The notes under the pieces: model-generated
The model's input: the letters and a program-made list of their open reading frames with translations, nothing else
Told to the model about the DNA's origin: nothing
Database searches by the model: none
In this document: piece after piece, positions 55,277-64,000 of the stretch
How the letters are laid out: each line of letters starts with the position of its first letter
Position numbering within the stretch: position 1 is the stretch's first letter
Translations under genes and position numbers: made by a program
NCBI RefSeq assembly: GCF_009765835.1
Contig: NZ_LMUS01000006.1
Location: 2,487,369-2,551,368 of the forward strand
DNA: 64,000 bases
Direction: 5' to 3'
Source of the DNA: Granulicella sp. L56
GTDB taxonomy: Bacteria > Acidobacteriota > Terriglobia > Terriglobales > Acidobacteriaceae

Positions 55277-55805
55277 GCGTGCCTCGATTCAATGGACAGC
55301 GTTACTGGCTGCCACAGCTTTCTCTGTGATTCATCAAAATTTAATTCAATTCACGGCGTGCGTGAGTTCTTCTGGTCGTGAAATCACAGCTGGGGGGAAG
55401 TGAGGCATTTCTTGACAATCAGCTAATATGCATTTTTGACTCAGTAAAGGGTGGAACCTAAAGGAGATTTGGATATCTACCCTGCTGATTTGCGAATTCT
55501 GATTTGAATCTGGAGCCCAAGAAGAGATGGCGCGTATTCTTACATGGCAGAGTCGCCGCGCGCAAGAGTCCATCAAATTGAGCTCAATAACGCCAAAGTT
55601 CTTTCCATTCTTAGGTATAGGATCGATAATTCGGTTTTGAGAACTCCAGAAACCGCAATCGCATTACCAGCGGATGAGGCAAGGGACGGAGCAAACCATA
55701 CATGCAACGTGTTAAGAGACTGCTTCGATCAGTGCGCTGGGAATCTATGAGTGAAGGAAGGCTGGCTGACCATGCAGCCACAGAGTGTAGTGAGAGGAGC
55801 ATCCG
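55277..55805. other. Intergenic region between divergent genes
   Basis: This 529-bp gap separates the giant gene and the peptidoglycan-binding gene, which are transcribed away from each other, so it should contain both promoters. Short frames here (for example at 55,544-55,750) lack ribosome-binding sites and domain sequence. I could not pick out a convincing promoter. Confidence 0.4.
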
Positions 55806-56768
55806 ATGGATCTTTGTTTGGGATCGTGCGGCGGTCACGTACGGGCCTTGGAGCAGAAGCTTAGAGCTCTTAATTTGTATTCCGGTCCGATCGATGGCAT
55901 CTTCGGTGGGGGTGTCGAAAGTGGTGTTAAGCGATTTCAGAGTACATACAGTCTGCCGTGTGACGGCATAGTCGGTTCCGAAACCTGGAGTGCTCTTTTT
56001 CCGAATGTGCCGCAGCCGGAAAGCGAACTCCTTCAGCGGCCCTTGGCAGAGAGATGCCTTGCTTTGACGGGTGCCTTCGAAACCTCCGCCGGATTCCCTG
56101 ATTGTTTCACTGGACTCGCTGGGGATTTTGATGGTGAAGGTATCAGTTTCGGCGTCTTACAGTGGAATATCGGCCAGGATACCCTCCAGCCGCTATTTGA
56201 GCAGATGTTGCGGGATCATCCACAAACCATGACACAAATCTTCCACGACAATCTCGCACACTTCACAAGCGCGCTTTCACTCCCTCATGATGAGCAGCTT
56301 GCCTGGTGGTCCAGCCTTCAATCTCCGGATAAGGCTGAGATCTTTGAACCCTGGAAAGGATACCTTCTCACTCTGGGCAGGACCAGCTCTTACCAACAAA
56401 TTCAGATGGATCACTCTGCACAAATCTACTCCGACGCTCTTGCGCTTGCTCAAGAATTCGACCTGCATTCGGAGCGCAGTGTCGCTCTTATGTTTGATAT
56501 TCTCGTACAAAACGGGGGAATCGATTCGGCGATGAAGATGTTGATTAAGGCAGATTTCGTCGCTCTGCCGCACGGTGATATTGATTTAACCGGTGAAATT
56601 GTAAAAATGCAGGCCATTGCCAATCGTGTTGCTGAAAGCAGCCGTCCAGAGTACGTTGAAGACGTTCGCACCCGCAAACTAGTCATCGCAAATGGCACTG
56701 GTTCGGTTCATGGCAGGGATTACGAGTTGTCTTCACAATACGGCATTGCGCTGGTGAGCGCCGCATGA
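55806..56768 (+). CDS. Peptidoglycan-binding domain protein with hydrolase-like domain
   Basis: A 320-residue protein; ATG 55806 is preceded by GAGAGGAG. Residues 8-65 form a PG_binding_1 domain (ALEQKLRALNLYSGPIDGIFGGGVESGVKRFQ, then DGIVGSETWSAL). From about 80 a second domain starts, with GDFDGEGISFGVLQWNIGQDTLQPLF, a pattern found in chitosanase- or lysozyme-like enzymes, where the Glu and following Gln-Trp are near the active site. No signal peptide is visible. It is divergent from the giant gene. It could remodel the wall for export of the giant protein or act as an effector; both are inference. Confidence 0.75.
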   Translation: MDLCLGSCGGHVRALEQKLRALNLYSGPIDGIFGGGVESGVKRFQSTYSLPCDGIVGSETWSALFPNVPQPESELLQRPLAERCLALTGAFETSAGFPDCFTGLAGDFDGEGISFGVLQWNIGQDTLQPLFEQMLRDHPQTMTQIFHDNLAHFTSALSLPHDEQLAWWSSLQSPDKAEIFEPWKGYLLTLGRTSSYQQIQMDHSAQIYSDALALAQEFDLHSERSVALMFDILVQNGGIDSAMKMLIKADFVALPHGDIDLTGEIVKMQAIANRVAESSRPEYVEDVRTRKLVIANGTGSVHGRDYELSSQYGIALVSAA

Positions 56769-56785
56769 ATTATGGCTGACGGGAG

Positions 56786-57139
56786 TCACTTCAAATCTGT
56801 AGGTTCTGATGGCTTGGAATTGGTGGGAAAATGCTGACCGAGCAGATCGGCGGCTACACTCACAGCAAGCCCCAGAAAACTGCTGATCACGTAAATAAAC
56901 AAATGATTAAGCTCTTGGCTCTTCTGAACCAGCGCGAGGCGGGTCGCTTCCAAAGGCTCTACAACTCTGTCGACGGCGGCGCTTCCAGATTCATCCTGGA
57001 TATAAAAACGACGTATCGAGGCGATCTGCTCTGAAAGACTTTGTGCTTGCCGGTCGAAAGAGTCAGCACGATGATTGCAATAAAGTCCGGTGAGAAGCGC
57101 TGTTGCGAGAAATACACTTTTGATGGTATCTCGTCGCAT
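56786..57139 (-). CDS. Small membrane protein
   Basis: A 117-residue protein with an N-terminal hydrophobic segment (SVFLATALLTGLYC), a soluble helical middle (QAQSLSEQIASIRRFYI to VQKSQELNH) and a second membrane helix (FIYVISSFLGLAVSVAADLL). It is convergent with the peptidoglycan-binding gene, 17 bases apart. No family was recognised. Confidence 0.6.
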   Translation of the reverse strand: MRRDTIKSVFLATALLTGLYCNHRADSFDRQAQSLSEQIASIRRFYIQDESGSAAVDRVVEPLEATRLALVQKSQELNHLFIYVISSFLGLAVSVAADLLGQHFPTNSKPSEPTDLK

Positions 57140-57574
57140 GTTTACCCCACCCTCTGCTGTGTGTTTGGAATGTGCCTACCGATCGATTGGCGGAATGGCG
57201 TCCCGGATGCCAAGATCGCGCCTCCTGTCAGAATACTCAACAATGATTGTGCAGGCGTAATGTCCTGCCTGATTGGGAATTGTGCTGCCGTTGTCAAGAT
57301 GGTAATCGACTTTCCATTCGCTGGCCGATTAGGGGAGCGAGGTAATTTATCTCTGGCCGCCAGAAGGAATGGCTTCCAATTATGCTGTGTTTCTCTGAAG
57401 CGATTCAGAAATTCTCAACCGAGATCCTGCAACCTGACGAACCTTCTGCATAGTCAGTCTTCTTTTTAGGGCGTGATGGTGAGGAAGGCTCATTTATAGC
57501 TCGGAAAATGAAGGCTGGTCATTAGCAAATGCGCTCCGGACGCCACTGCATATTCTCAAATGCCAGGAATGATC
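57140..57574. other. Gene-free stretch
   Basis: A plus-strand frame of 142 codons overlaps most of this area, but it has no ribosome-binding site and no domain, and starts inside the opposite gene. I see nothing else here. Confidence 0.4.
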
Positions 57575-57988
57575 TTAGTTCGATCGAACCCCCTGGAAGG
57601 ATCCAGTCCCGCCTCGATCATGGAAAGTACCATTGAAGGCATTTCCCTGAACGACGCCATCGACACGCGGCCCGTCTACGCGCCCGCGAAATGTCAGAAT
57701 ACCGCGGGTCTTGGTGCGAATGACGAGATGCTGATTATCGATGGTGCCTTCCAGTCCTCCTGACTGATTCGGTCCTTTGAAATGACCGGTAATCACATTC
57801 CCCTTTTGCCGGAGCTCAAGGAACTTCGAAGAGGTCGACCCATTCGGGTCGTTGCAGTATAGAGTCCACTTGCCCGCGACGCTGGCGGGCTGCTTTTGCG
57901 CCGGTGGTTGCTGGGCACTGGCGAGATTGACGGCGAATATCGCCAATGCAAAACAAAAGACGAAGATACTCAAGCCAGATTTCTTCAT
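57575..57988 (-). CDS. Small exported beta-rich protein
   Basis: A 137-residue protein starting at ATG 57988, which has GGAGGA at ideal spacing. The signal peptide is MKKSGLSIFVFCFALAIFAV to ASAQ. The mature part begins with a Pro/Gln linker (QQPPAQKQPAS), followed by a lipocalin-like or AsmA-unrelated small beta fold (VAGKWTLYCNDPNGS, FLELRQKGNVITGHFKGP, GVVQGNAFNGTFHD). Such proteins are common and unassigned in Acidobacteria. It is a single gene, divergent from the beta-lactamase-like gene. Confidence 0.78.
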   Translation of the reverse strand: MKKSGLSIFVFCFALAIFAVNLASAQQPPAQKQPASVAGKWTLYCNDPNGSTSSKFLELRQKGNVITGHFKGPNQSGGLEGTIDNQHLVIRTKTRGILTFRGRVDGPRVDGVVQGNAFNGTFHDRGGTGSFQGVRSN

Positions 57989-58144
57989 AGTTCCTCCGGG
58001 GCAAATGCGGTGGCACAGCAAAATTACAGGAATTCCCGAACTCTTTCATCCTAAAAAGCAACGAAGACGATGGCGGGGTAGAATTCTCATCGAGTTCCAA
58101 CAGATTTGCAGATTGAATGATCCATCGAAAGGTCGTGCGCGCCT

Positions 58145-59344
58145 ATGTCGAATTCATCAACTGGAACTCCCTTTCGCCGAACCCTCACCCGACGAACCCT
58201 CCTCCAGAATCTGGCTGGCACCGCCGCACTGGCAGCCGTGCCTATTCCCAAAATCTTTGCTCAACGGCAGTACGGTGGTTCGACTGGGCAGCAGCGAGGC
58301 GAGATGGGACGGCTCGCCGGACAATTTCGCCGCCAGTTCCGCGTCCCTGCAACCTCCATCGCTATTTCCCGTAATGGCCAGTTCGCCTATGACGAAACCG
58401 TCGGTATGGCCGACCCTCAGCACGTACTCCAGGCCCAGCAAAGCTCTCTCTTTCGCATCGCCTCGGCCACCAAGCCAATCACGTCCGTCACTATCTTTTC
58501 TCTCATCGAACAGGGCAAGCTCAACCTCACCGACAAAGTCTTCGGACCTTCCGGCATTCTCGACATCAAGTACGGCAAGCCTCCTTACAAGCCGTACATC
58601 ACCGACATCACCGTCGACCACCTGCTCACCCACACCTCCGGTGGCTGGCCCAACGACAACACCGACCCCATGATGCATAACGACGGCTGGGACCACATCA
58701 AACTCATCACCGAGACCATCGCCAACGTTCCGCTCACCTACCCGCCCGGCACCCACTGGGCCTACTCCAACTTCGGCTACTGCATCCTCGGTCGCGTCAT
58801 CGAGCAGGTTACCGGCCAGCCCTACGAAGGCTACGTTCAGACCAACATTCTCGCGCCCTGCGGCATCACCACCATGCAGATCGCCAAAAATAGTGAACGC
58901 GAGCGCGCTCCGAACGAGGTCGTCTACGTCGGCCAGTACTCCGAAGACCCCTATAAGCTCAACGTTACGCGGATGGACTCGCACGGCGGCTGGATCGCCT
59001 CTTCCACAGATCTGGTCCAGTTCCTCAACCACGTCGCCGGAGCGCCCGGCATTCCGGCGCTGCTCAAGCCTGCCACCATCAAAATGATGACGACGCCCGC
59101 CCCTGCCTATCCGCCGGGCGACGCCCGCTATGCCCGGGGTTGGATGGTCCGCAACAATGGCGCGGGAAACTGGTGGCACAACGGCAGTCTTCCTGGAACC
59201 ACCTCCATCATGGTCCGCACCCCGACCGGCTTCTGCTGGGCCGCTCTATGTAACACCCGCAGCCAGCCCTCCGATGAAATCGACACGGCTATCGACCAGA
59301 TGATGTGGAACATGGTGCGTACCGTTCCCTCTTGGAATGCCTGA
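58145..59344 (+). CDS. Class C beta-lactamase-like serine hydrolase
   Basis: A 399-residue exported hydrolase. A Tat-like signal (RRTLTRRTLLQNLAGTAALA) precedes the catalytic domain. The S-x-x-K motif is SATK with Ser107 and Lys110, the Y-x-N motif is YSN in WAYSNFGYCILGRV, and the third motif is HNG in WWHNGSLPGT. This fits esterases, D-amino-peptidases and carboxypeptidases of the family as well as true lactamases, so resistance should not be assumed. Base composition is shifted to C at third positions relative to neighbours. Receptor 3 follows after 58 bases. Confidence 0.9.
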   Translation: MSNSSTGTPFRRTLTRRTLLQNLAGTAALAAVPIPKIFAQRQYGGSTGQQRGEMGRLAGQFRRQFRVPATSIAISRNGQFAYDETVGMADPQHVLQAQQSSLFRIASATKPITSVTIFSLIEQGKLNLTDKVFGPSGILDIKYGKPPYKPYITDITVDHLLTHTSGGWPNDNTDPMMHNDGWDHIKLITETIANVPLTYPPGTHWAYSNFGYCILGRVIEQVTGQPYEGYVQTNILAPCGITTMQIAKNSERERAPNEVVYVGQYSEDPYKLNVTRMDSHGGWIASSTDLVQFLNHVAGAPGIPALLKPATIKMMTTPAPAYPPGDARYARGWMVRNNGAGNWWHNGSLPGTTSIMVRTPTGFCWAALCNTRSQPSDEIDTAIDQMMWNMVRTVPSWNA

Positions 59345-59402
59345 CGAACCGATCCTCCAAGTCTATGTTTCGACACGCGTGCTTACGGGTTCCGTTTCTG
59401 AT

Positions 59403-62400
59403 ATGAAAACACGAAGTAGACTTCGTCCGGATCACGCAGGTACTGATCTTGTTGGGATAACGTTGCTTCCATATGCGCCCGCGTTGAAGAACATCATCAT
59501 CTCCGTCCTGATCATGGGCTGTATTTTAGGGCGTGCTGGCGCCGCACCCCAGACAAAGGCCAAAGAGAGCCTCCCGGTTAAAGGGTCCTCATCGAACGAC
59601 ATCCCAGACGGAGCTCTTGATCTCTCCGATCTGTGGCCATCGCCTCTTCAATCGGCCGTTGAAACAGACACTCTCGCTCTTGAGCCCGCGTCGAGTATCA
59701 CCGGCGGCAATGGTGGCGCCAGCACGCCTTCTTTCACCGGCGATCCCAGCTTTGATGGCGACACCTTCGAGGTCAACGGCCAGGAGGACATCGTCATTCC
59801 GTACTTTCAGATGGCAGATCAGATGCGCCTGGACTTCGAGGACGGTCATCAGTTGCAAGGGCCAGCAGAACAACCCACAAAAGCGGCTATCAGGAAGCTT
59901 TCCGCACCGAAGGCAGCAGGGAAGGGTGCCCCGACAAATCTGAAATTCGCCCGATTCCACGGAATAGCCTTCTGGAATGGCGGGAACTCGATCTTCAACG
60001 CCAGCCCGTTTGTTCTGGCAGGAGATCCGATTGCAAATCCCGCGTATGACAGCAACAACTATGGATTGACCATGGGCCTCGCACCTTTTGTGCCAGGCCA
60101 TACCAAACCGAGCCGACGCGATTTCATCATGGTGAGCTATGCGGGTCAATCGTCTTCCACAGTAGTGAACAACTATGGCCTGGTTCCGACGGATCTTGAA
60201 CGCACCGGTAACTTTTCGCAACTCACTTCCTCGGATGGATCGTTGATTCCGATCTACCCTCCGCGGAGCATTACGCCTTACCCCAACAACACTATCAATA
60301 CGGCTCTCAATCCAGCAGCAGTTGCATTACTCGGGTACCTGCCGCGACCTAATCTGACTGGCACCGGTCTGAACTATCGGCTTCTGACGACGAAGGGCAA
60401 CCGCGGCAACGCGGTCGGCGCGAGTTATACCCATAACTTTGGCCCGGTCACCGCAACCGGCGAACACGAGGACGGCGGACCGACGCAACAGTTCAAGGTG
60501 ACCTTCAACTTCGGAGACACGACCAGCGATATTGTTGCGCTTTTTCCCTCTCTCTCAGGCAAGCAAAGAGTGCAGGGCTACTCCCTGAACCTGGGATATA
60601 CCTTTGGCAGACGCAACTGGCTTGCAACCCTGAACTTCACCTCGAATCGCAACAACGCACAGGTGCGGAATCTGTTCACGGGCGGCCAGGATGTTGCAAC
60701 GAGCGTCGGCGTTTACAACGATCCATTCCACAATCCGATCAATACGGATCCCCTGAACTATGGTCTGCCAAGCTTGATCTGGAATGGCTTCAGCAGCTTC
60801 GTCGAAACGCAGCCCAACTTTCAACTCACACAAACAACCGGCATCTCAGGGGCTGCTGACTGGGTACATGGCGCTCATATCGTTCGTGTTGGAGGAAGTC
60901 TTAATAGGATGGAGTTCAATCTCTTTGGTGGAACCGATGCAACGGGAGCCATGGTATTTACAGGTGGCTACACCCAGATTCAGGGCTCATCGACCAATAA
61001 TCCCGTTTCTACTACCGGATCGTCGTTCGCGGACTTTCTAATCGGACTTCCTCAGCAAACGCGGATCGAGTCGCCGTACCAGAAGGCATATACGCGGCAG
61101 ACTAACTGGGCGACCTATGTCCGCGACGATTGGAAAATTCTGCCTAATCTCACGCTGCTTGCCGGACTTCGTTATGACTACTATTCGCCTTTTGTCGAGC
61201 TGCATAAGCGGCTTTCAACCCTTGACTACAACGCAGACTTCTCCGACATTGCCCCGGTCCAGCCCGGAGACGTAGGACCGATATCCGGCAGGAGCTATCC
61301 ACGCAGCCTGATCCGGGCCGACCGCAATAACTTTGCACCTCACATCGGTATTGCATGGCAGGCAAAGAAGACGACGGCGATCCGCTCGGGATACAGCATC
61401 TACTACACTGTGGCGCAGTACGGAACATTCATCCAAAAACTCGCCTACCAGCCGCCCTTTGCGCATGTCGAAGTGAATGGCAACATTCCGCATGTCTTCA
61501 CGTTCTTTACCCTGGATGCCCCGTTTGGCAACTCCGCCGACTTCGGCAACTACGCGATCAATCAGAACTACAAATTGCCTTATGTTCAAGTGTGGTATCT
61601 GGATGTCCAGCAGACACTACCGCTGGGACTAATCCTCGATGCCGGATATGCGGGAGCAAAGGGAACTAAACTGGATATTCTGAGAGCGCCGGGCCCCATT
61701 AATATCCTGCCTTTTGCCAGCGCGTATTTTGACTACGAAGATTCGATCGGGTTCTCGAATTTCAACTCGCTCGTTGCACGTATCCGCCGCGAGATGAGCA
61801 ACGGGCTTGCTCTCTCTGCGACCTATGCTTATTCGCACTCAATCGACAATGCATCGTCGACCAATGCAGGGCTTCCGGTGGTCGCACAGAATCCGGACGA
61901 TCTGAAGGCTGAGGAGAGTAACTCCAGCTTCGACATTCGCCACCAGGTCACAGGTAGCTTCCTGTATCAATTGCCATTCGGTCCGCAGAGGGCCTGGCTC
62001 AGTGAGCCAAGTTTCGCTTCGCATCTTGTCTCCGGTATTTCAGTAGCGGGATTTTTTACGCTAGCGACTGGAACTCCTCTAACTCCATATGTGGCGGCCT
62101 CCGTTGCCGAGGTCGAGCGAGGCACACATGGTTCGGTCCGTCCCGATCGCGTTCCCGGTACGTCGATTCGTACGGACGGAGGCCGTCTCGATCACTGGTT
62201 CAATACCAATGCATTCTCTCCAACGTTTGCTCCGGGCCAACTCTACGGCACGGCGTCCCGCTTCTCAATTCCGGGCCCAGGTCTGCAAAACGTCGATCTT
62301 TCAATTTCAAAGAGCGTTCTATTAGGCGAAACCAAGACCATGCTGTTACGTGCGAGCGCAAGTAACGCGCTGAATATCGTTCAGTACTCGGATGTTGACA

Positions 62401-62486
62401 CACAGATCGGCTCTGGAACCTTTGGCTATGTTACCGGTGCGCAGCCTATGCGGCAGTTCACTTTTTTGGCGAAGTTCACCTTTTGA
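59403..62486 (+). CDS. TonB-dependent receptor-like barrel, atypical N-terminus (receptor 3)
   Basis: A 1,027-residue protein, probably from ATG 59403; the frame is open from 59337, inside the previous gene. The C-terminal two thirds match the barrel of Oar-like receptors (FADFLIGLPQQTRIESPYQ, YVRDDWKILPNLTLLAGLRYDY, ATYAYSHSIDNA, end FLAKFTF). The carboxypeptidase-regulatory-like domain and a normal plug are not recognisable; instead residues 60-200 are Ser/Pro/Ala-rich with a short DTFEVNGQEDIVIPYFQM. The leader (NIIISVLIMGCILGRAGAA) starts later than usual. It may be a plug-less relative or a receptor with a replaced head. Confidence 0.8.
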   Translation: MKTRSRLRPDHAGTDLVGITLLPYAPALKNIIISVLIMGCILGRAGAAPQTKAKESLPVKGSSSNDIPDGALDLSDLWPSPLQSAVETDTLALEPASSITGGNGGASTPSFTGDPSFDGDTFEVNGQEDIVIPYFQMADQMRLDFEDGHQLQGPAEQPTKAAIRKLSAPKAAGKGAPTNLKFARFHGIAFWNGGNSIFNASPFVLAGDPIANPAYDSNNYGLTMGLAPFVPGHTKPSRRDFIMVSYAGQSSSTVVNNYGLVPTDLERTGNFSQLTSSDGSLIPIYPPRSITPYPNNTINTALNPAAVALLGYLPRPNLTGTGLNYRLLTTKGNRGNAVGASYTHNFGPVTATGEHEDGGPTQQFKVTFNFGDTTSDIVALFPSLSGKQRVQGYSLNLGYTFGRRNWLATLNFTSNRNNAQVRNLFTGGQDVATSVGVYNDPFHNPINTDPLNYGLPSLIWNGFSSFVETQPNFQLTQTTGISGAADWVHGAHIVRVGGSLNRMEFNLFGGTDATGAMVFTGGYTQIQGSSTNNPVSTTGSSFADFLIGLPQQTRIESPYQKAYTRQTNWATYVRDDWKILPNLTLLAGLRYDYYSPFVELHKRLSTLDYNADFSDIAPVQPGDVGPISGRSYPRSLIRADRNNFAPHIGIAWQAKKTTAIRSGYSIYYTVAQYGTFIQKLAYQPPFAHVEVNGNIPHVFTFFTLDAPFGNSADFGNYAINQNYKLPYVQVWYLDVQQTLPLGLILDAGYAGAKGTKLDILRAPGPINILPFASAYFDYEDSIGFSNFNSLVARIRREMSNGLALSATYAYSHSIDNASSTNAGLPVVAQNPDDLKAEESNSSFDIRHQVTGSFLYQLPFGPQRAWLSEPSFASHLVSGISVAGFFTLATGTPLTPYVAASVAEVERGTHGSVRPDRVPGTSIRTDGGRLDHWFNTNAFSPTFAPGQLYGTASRFSIPGPGLQNVDLSISKSVLLGETKTMLLRASASNALNIVQYSDVDTQIGSGTFGYVTGAQPMRQFTFLAKFTF

Positions 62487-62582
62487 ATGAACGGGATTAT
62501 CGATCTGCAACGCCGATGAAAATATTGCGATCAGTCAAGTCTGACGAGATCGTCCAGGCTGTAGCTTCGAGAATTATTTGTA

Positions 62583-62600
62583 GTAGTGTTTCAGAATTAT
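62583..62600 (+). repeat. 18-bp direct repeat, right copy
   Basis: Identical to 32804-32821. Here part of it is also in a local tandem repeat: AGAATTATTTGT occurs at 62570-62581 and again at 62594-62605. Confidence 0.75.
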
Positions 62601-62615
62601 TTGTCGTATTCGGCT

Positions 62616-63428
62616 TTAGCCGGGGCCGATGACGAGGCAGTCGCGGACGGCTTCAACGACTGCCGTCGAGATGACATGAAGGTCATTCACGCTGAGAACT
62701 CGCTCGATCTGCATCATCGTGATCGTCTCCTTTCTCGTAGCCGACAATGCTCGGCACTCAACACAAGGAAGGGTGATCGGACAATATTTCCATCCGCGAC
62801 CCTCTGTGCGAAGCTCGATTCTCTCGGCATTGGCGATGGGCTGACTTCTTCTTCCCCAGAATCCCCGCATTTTCTCCTGATCGCTCAGACCCGACTCAGT
62901 TAGGAGCGATCGGACAGCTTGAATGAATTGGCTGTGGCTGAAGACGCAGACCCGGGCCCCGGGTGGGTGTATGCGAGAAGTTGCAAAGCAGCATCTGCTC
63001 ATTTCAGCAACAAGGAGAAGCCTTCGGCTCCCTCTCCGTCGCAGTACGTGGGCCTCGTGCGAATATTGCTCTAGAAGACATCCGTTCGGCGCTCAGGGTG
63101 CCATCCAACGGTCCGGTTGTAGCTAGGTAAACTCTCGAATCGGCCAAATCTCGGCCGGCACCTTGGCAAAGCGTTCAATGGTTGGCGCGGCGGTTTGCCG
63201 GGTGCGGAGATAGGGCGAGGTCACAATCAAACCGGGCACCTCGGTCCATCTAGCAGCCACTTCTCTTGCCTGCTCCCATCCCAGTTCCGTCAACTCCAGG
63301 AGCGCAAGGTCATCGCATGGGCTACCAGCGTTTCCAGTGGTCTGTCCGTGTCGAATAAGTTTTCGAACGGCAGGGTTGTCTTCGACGATTAGGATATTCA
63401 ATTCTTCCCTAAAAGCGGTACTGGGCAA
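62616..63428 (-). pseudogene. Histidine-phosphatase-family remnant with response-regulator-like head
   Basis: The N-terminal piece (63,123-63,428) holds the phosphatase signature LIRHGQTTGNAG, then LTELGWEQAREVAARW and IVTSPYLRTRQTA. The C-terminal piece (62,616-63,002) is in another frame and has VCVFSHSQFIQAVRSLL, with the second catalytic His. Between them (about 63,000-63,120) family sequence is scattered over frames (PLDGTLSAERM). Ahead of the signature the frame reads ILIVEDNPAVRKLI, which is the start of a response-regulator receiver domain, so two genes have been fused. It was a phosphoglycerate-mutase-like enzyme and is now non-functional. It ends 16 bases from the 18-bp repeat. Confidence 0.75.
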
Positions 63429-63474
63429 GCCGGTCTTTACGACCGGCTCGCCGCTAAGCGGATGGTAGCCGGTG

Positions 63475-64000
63475 TTACTGTTGACTCTGGGCCTGGCTGG
63501 AGCTTTCCAGCATCAGGAGGCCCATTCCGTTGCCATCGACTTCAATTGCCAGCACCCGGTTCGCATCGATCGGATAGTAGCCGAATGCCCCCGGCTGCTC
63601 GAAGCTGTTCGAGTTGAGCCCAGTCAGATGCAACAGACCGGTGGAGGTATCCTCCAGACCAGTAAGAGGCGTGCTGGCATACGTGTCAAAGGGCGTGGTG
63701 AGCCTCTGCAGGTTCGGATCCTGAGACGTATAGTCCGTATACCCGTTGAAGGTACCGTTGCTGATCGTAACTGGCCCCGCCGCGCCATAAGGCTGGATGT
63801 ATTGCTGCCCGTTCAGGAATCCCTGAACAGCCACCGCGTACGTCCCCTCGTAGTCAGAGAGGCCATTCTGCGCATAAGCAAGCCCGCTGGTCTGTTCTAG
63901 GTTGTCGGAGCCCATGATCATCGCATTGCCGTTTCCATCCAGGTACAGGACGAAGGACAAGGCAATGTTCGACAGATTGGAGGGAACGACATTTGTGATG
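63475..64000 (-). CDS. Secreted beta-rich protein, C-terminal part
   Basis: The frame is open to the right edge, so the start is missing; at least 175 residues are present. The sequence is a run of short strands typical of secreted Acidobacteria proteins with repeated beta units (ALSFVLYLDGNGNAMIMGSDN, GTYAVAVQGFLNGQQYI, GLLHLTGLNS). It ends SSSQAQSQQ. No catalytic motif is visible. A structural or binding role outside the cytoplasm is likely. Confidence 0.65.
   Translation of the reverse strand, partial: ITNVVPSNLSNIALSFVLYLDGNGNAMIMGSDNLEQTSGLAYAQNGLSDYEGTYAVAVQGFLNGQQYIQPYGAAGPVTISNGTFNGYTDYTSQDPNLQRLTTPFDTYASTPLTGLEDTSTGLLHLTGLNSNSFEQPGAFGYYPIDANRVLAIEVDGNGMGLLMLESSSQAQSQQ

Noticed and set aside
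56583..56600. Another TTAACCGG-like operator
   Set aside because: It lies inside the peptidoglycan-binding gene, is not palindromic enough and has no nearby regulon gene.
57041..57469. Plus-strand 142-codon frame
   Set aside because: Cys-rich, no domain, no ribosome-binding site, and it starts within the opposite gene.
58157..59179. Minus-strand 340-codon Gly/Val-rich frame
   Set aside because: It is the reverse of the C-rich third positions in the beta-lactamase-like gene; the sense product has all three catalytic motifs.
1..64000. tRNA, rRNA or CRISPR features
   Set aside because: No cloverleaf-like segments, rRNA sequence or regularly spaced short repeats were recognised by eye.

Overview
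The window reads as chromosome of an Acidobacteriota member, probably a Terriglobia/Acidobacteriaceae relative. This rests on gene content, not on a marker gene: three Oar-like TonB-dependent receptors of about 1,030-1,190 residues, a propeller-type sensor kinase with a NarL-type regulator, many secreted glycoside hydrolases, and the typical Acidobacteria style of secreted beta-rich protein at the right edge. I saw no rRNA, tRNA or CRISPR array.

Left part (1-32,779): glycan catabolism. It opens with a decayed GH42 beta-galactosidase. Next come a sensor kinase on the minus strand and, divergent from it, a GH50-like hydrolase with its response regulator. A TonB receptor, a sulfatase and a decayed GH20 hexosaminidase follow. 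Then comes a coherent block: GH30, LacI repressor, MFS carrier, FAD oxidoreductase, a second GH30, a second TonB receptor, GH2, a second MFS and FAD pair on the minus strand, and GH31. Four near-identical palindromes (consensus RTTAACCGNTWAAC) lie in front of GH30-1, MFS-1, GH30-2 and the GH31/FAD-2 divergent pair. I read them as the LacI operators that unite the block into one regulon. The MFS + FAD-oxidoreductase pair occurs twice, in opposite orientation, which suggests that oxidation of an imported sugar or sugar acid is a core step.

Middle part (32,780-44,500): accessory DNA. It holds an IS110-family transposase with strongly structured flanks (candidate bridge RNA), gene remnants, an MFS carrier, a multiply broken gene of unknown function (36,647-38,281), and small membrane, cupin, alpha/beta-hydrolase and lipoprotein genes.

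Right part (44,498-64,000): one gene encodes a 3,592-residue protein with SdrD_B-like domains, FG-GAP-like stretches and four tandem repeats of about 187 residues, but no visible Sec signal. It is followed by a peptidoglycan-binding hydrolase-like gene, small exported proteins, a class C beta-lactamase-like hydrolase, a third TonB receptor that lacks the usual N-terminal domain, a scrambled histidine phosphatase remnant and a partial secreted protein. An 18-bp exact direct repeat at 32,804 and 62,583 brackets almost exactly this 29.8-kb accessory stretch.

At least five genes are visibly broken (GH42, GH20, the 36.6-kb gene, the phosphatase, a receptor fragment), while the 10.8-kb giant gene is intact. 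Decay is therefore a more likely cause than poor sequence, although single-base errors cannot be excluded.
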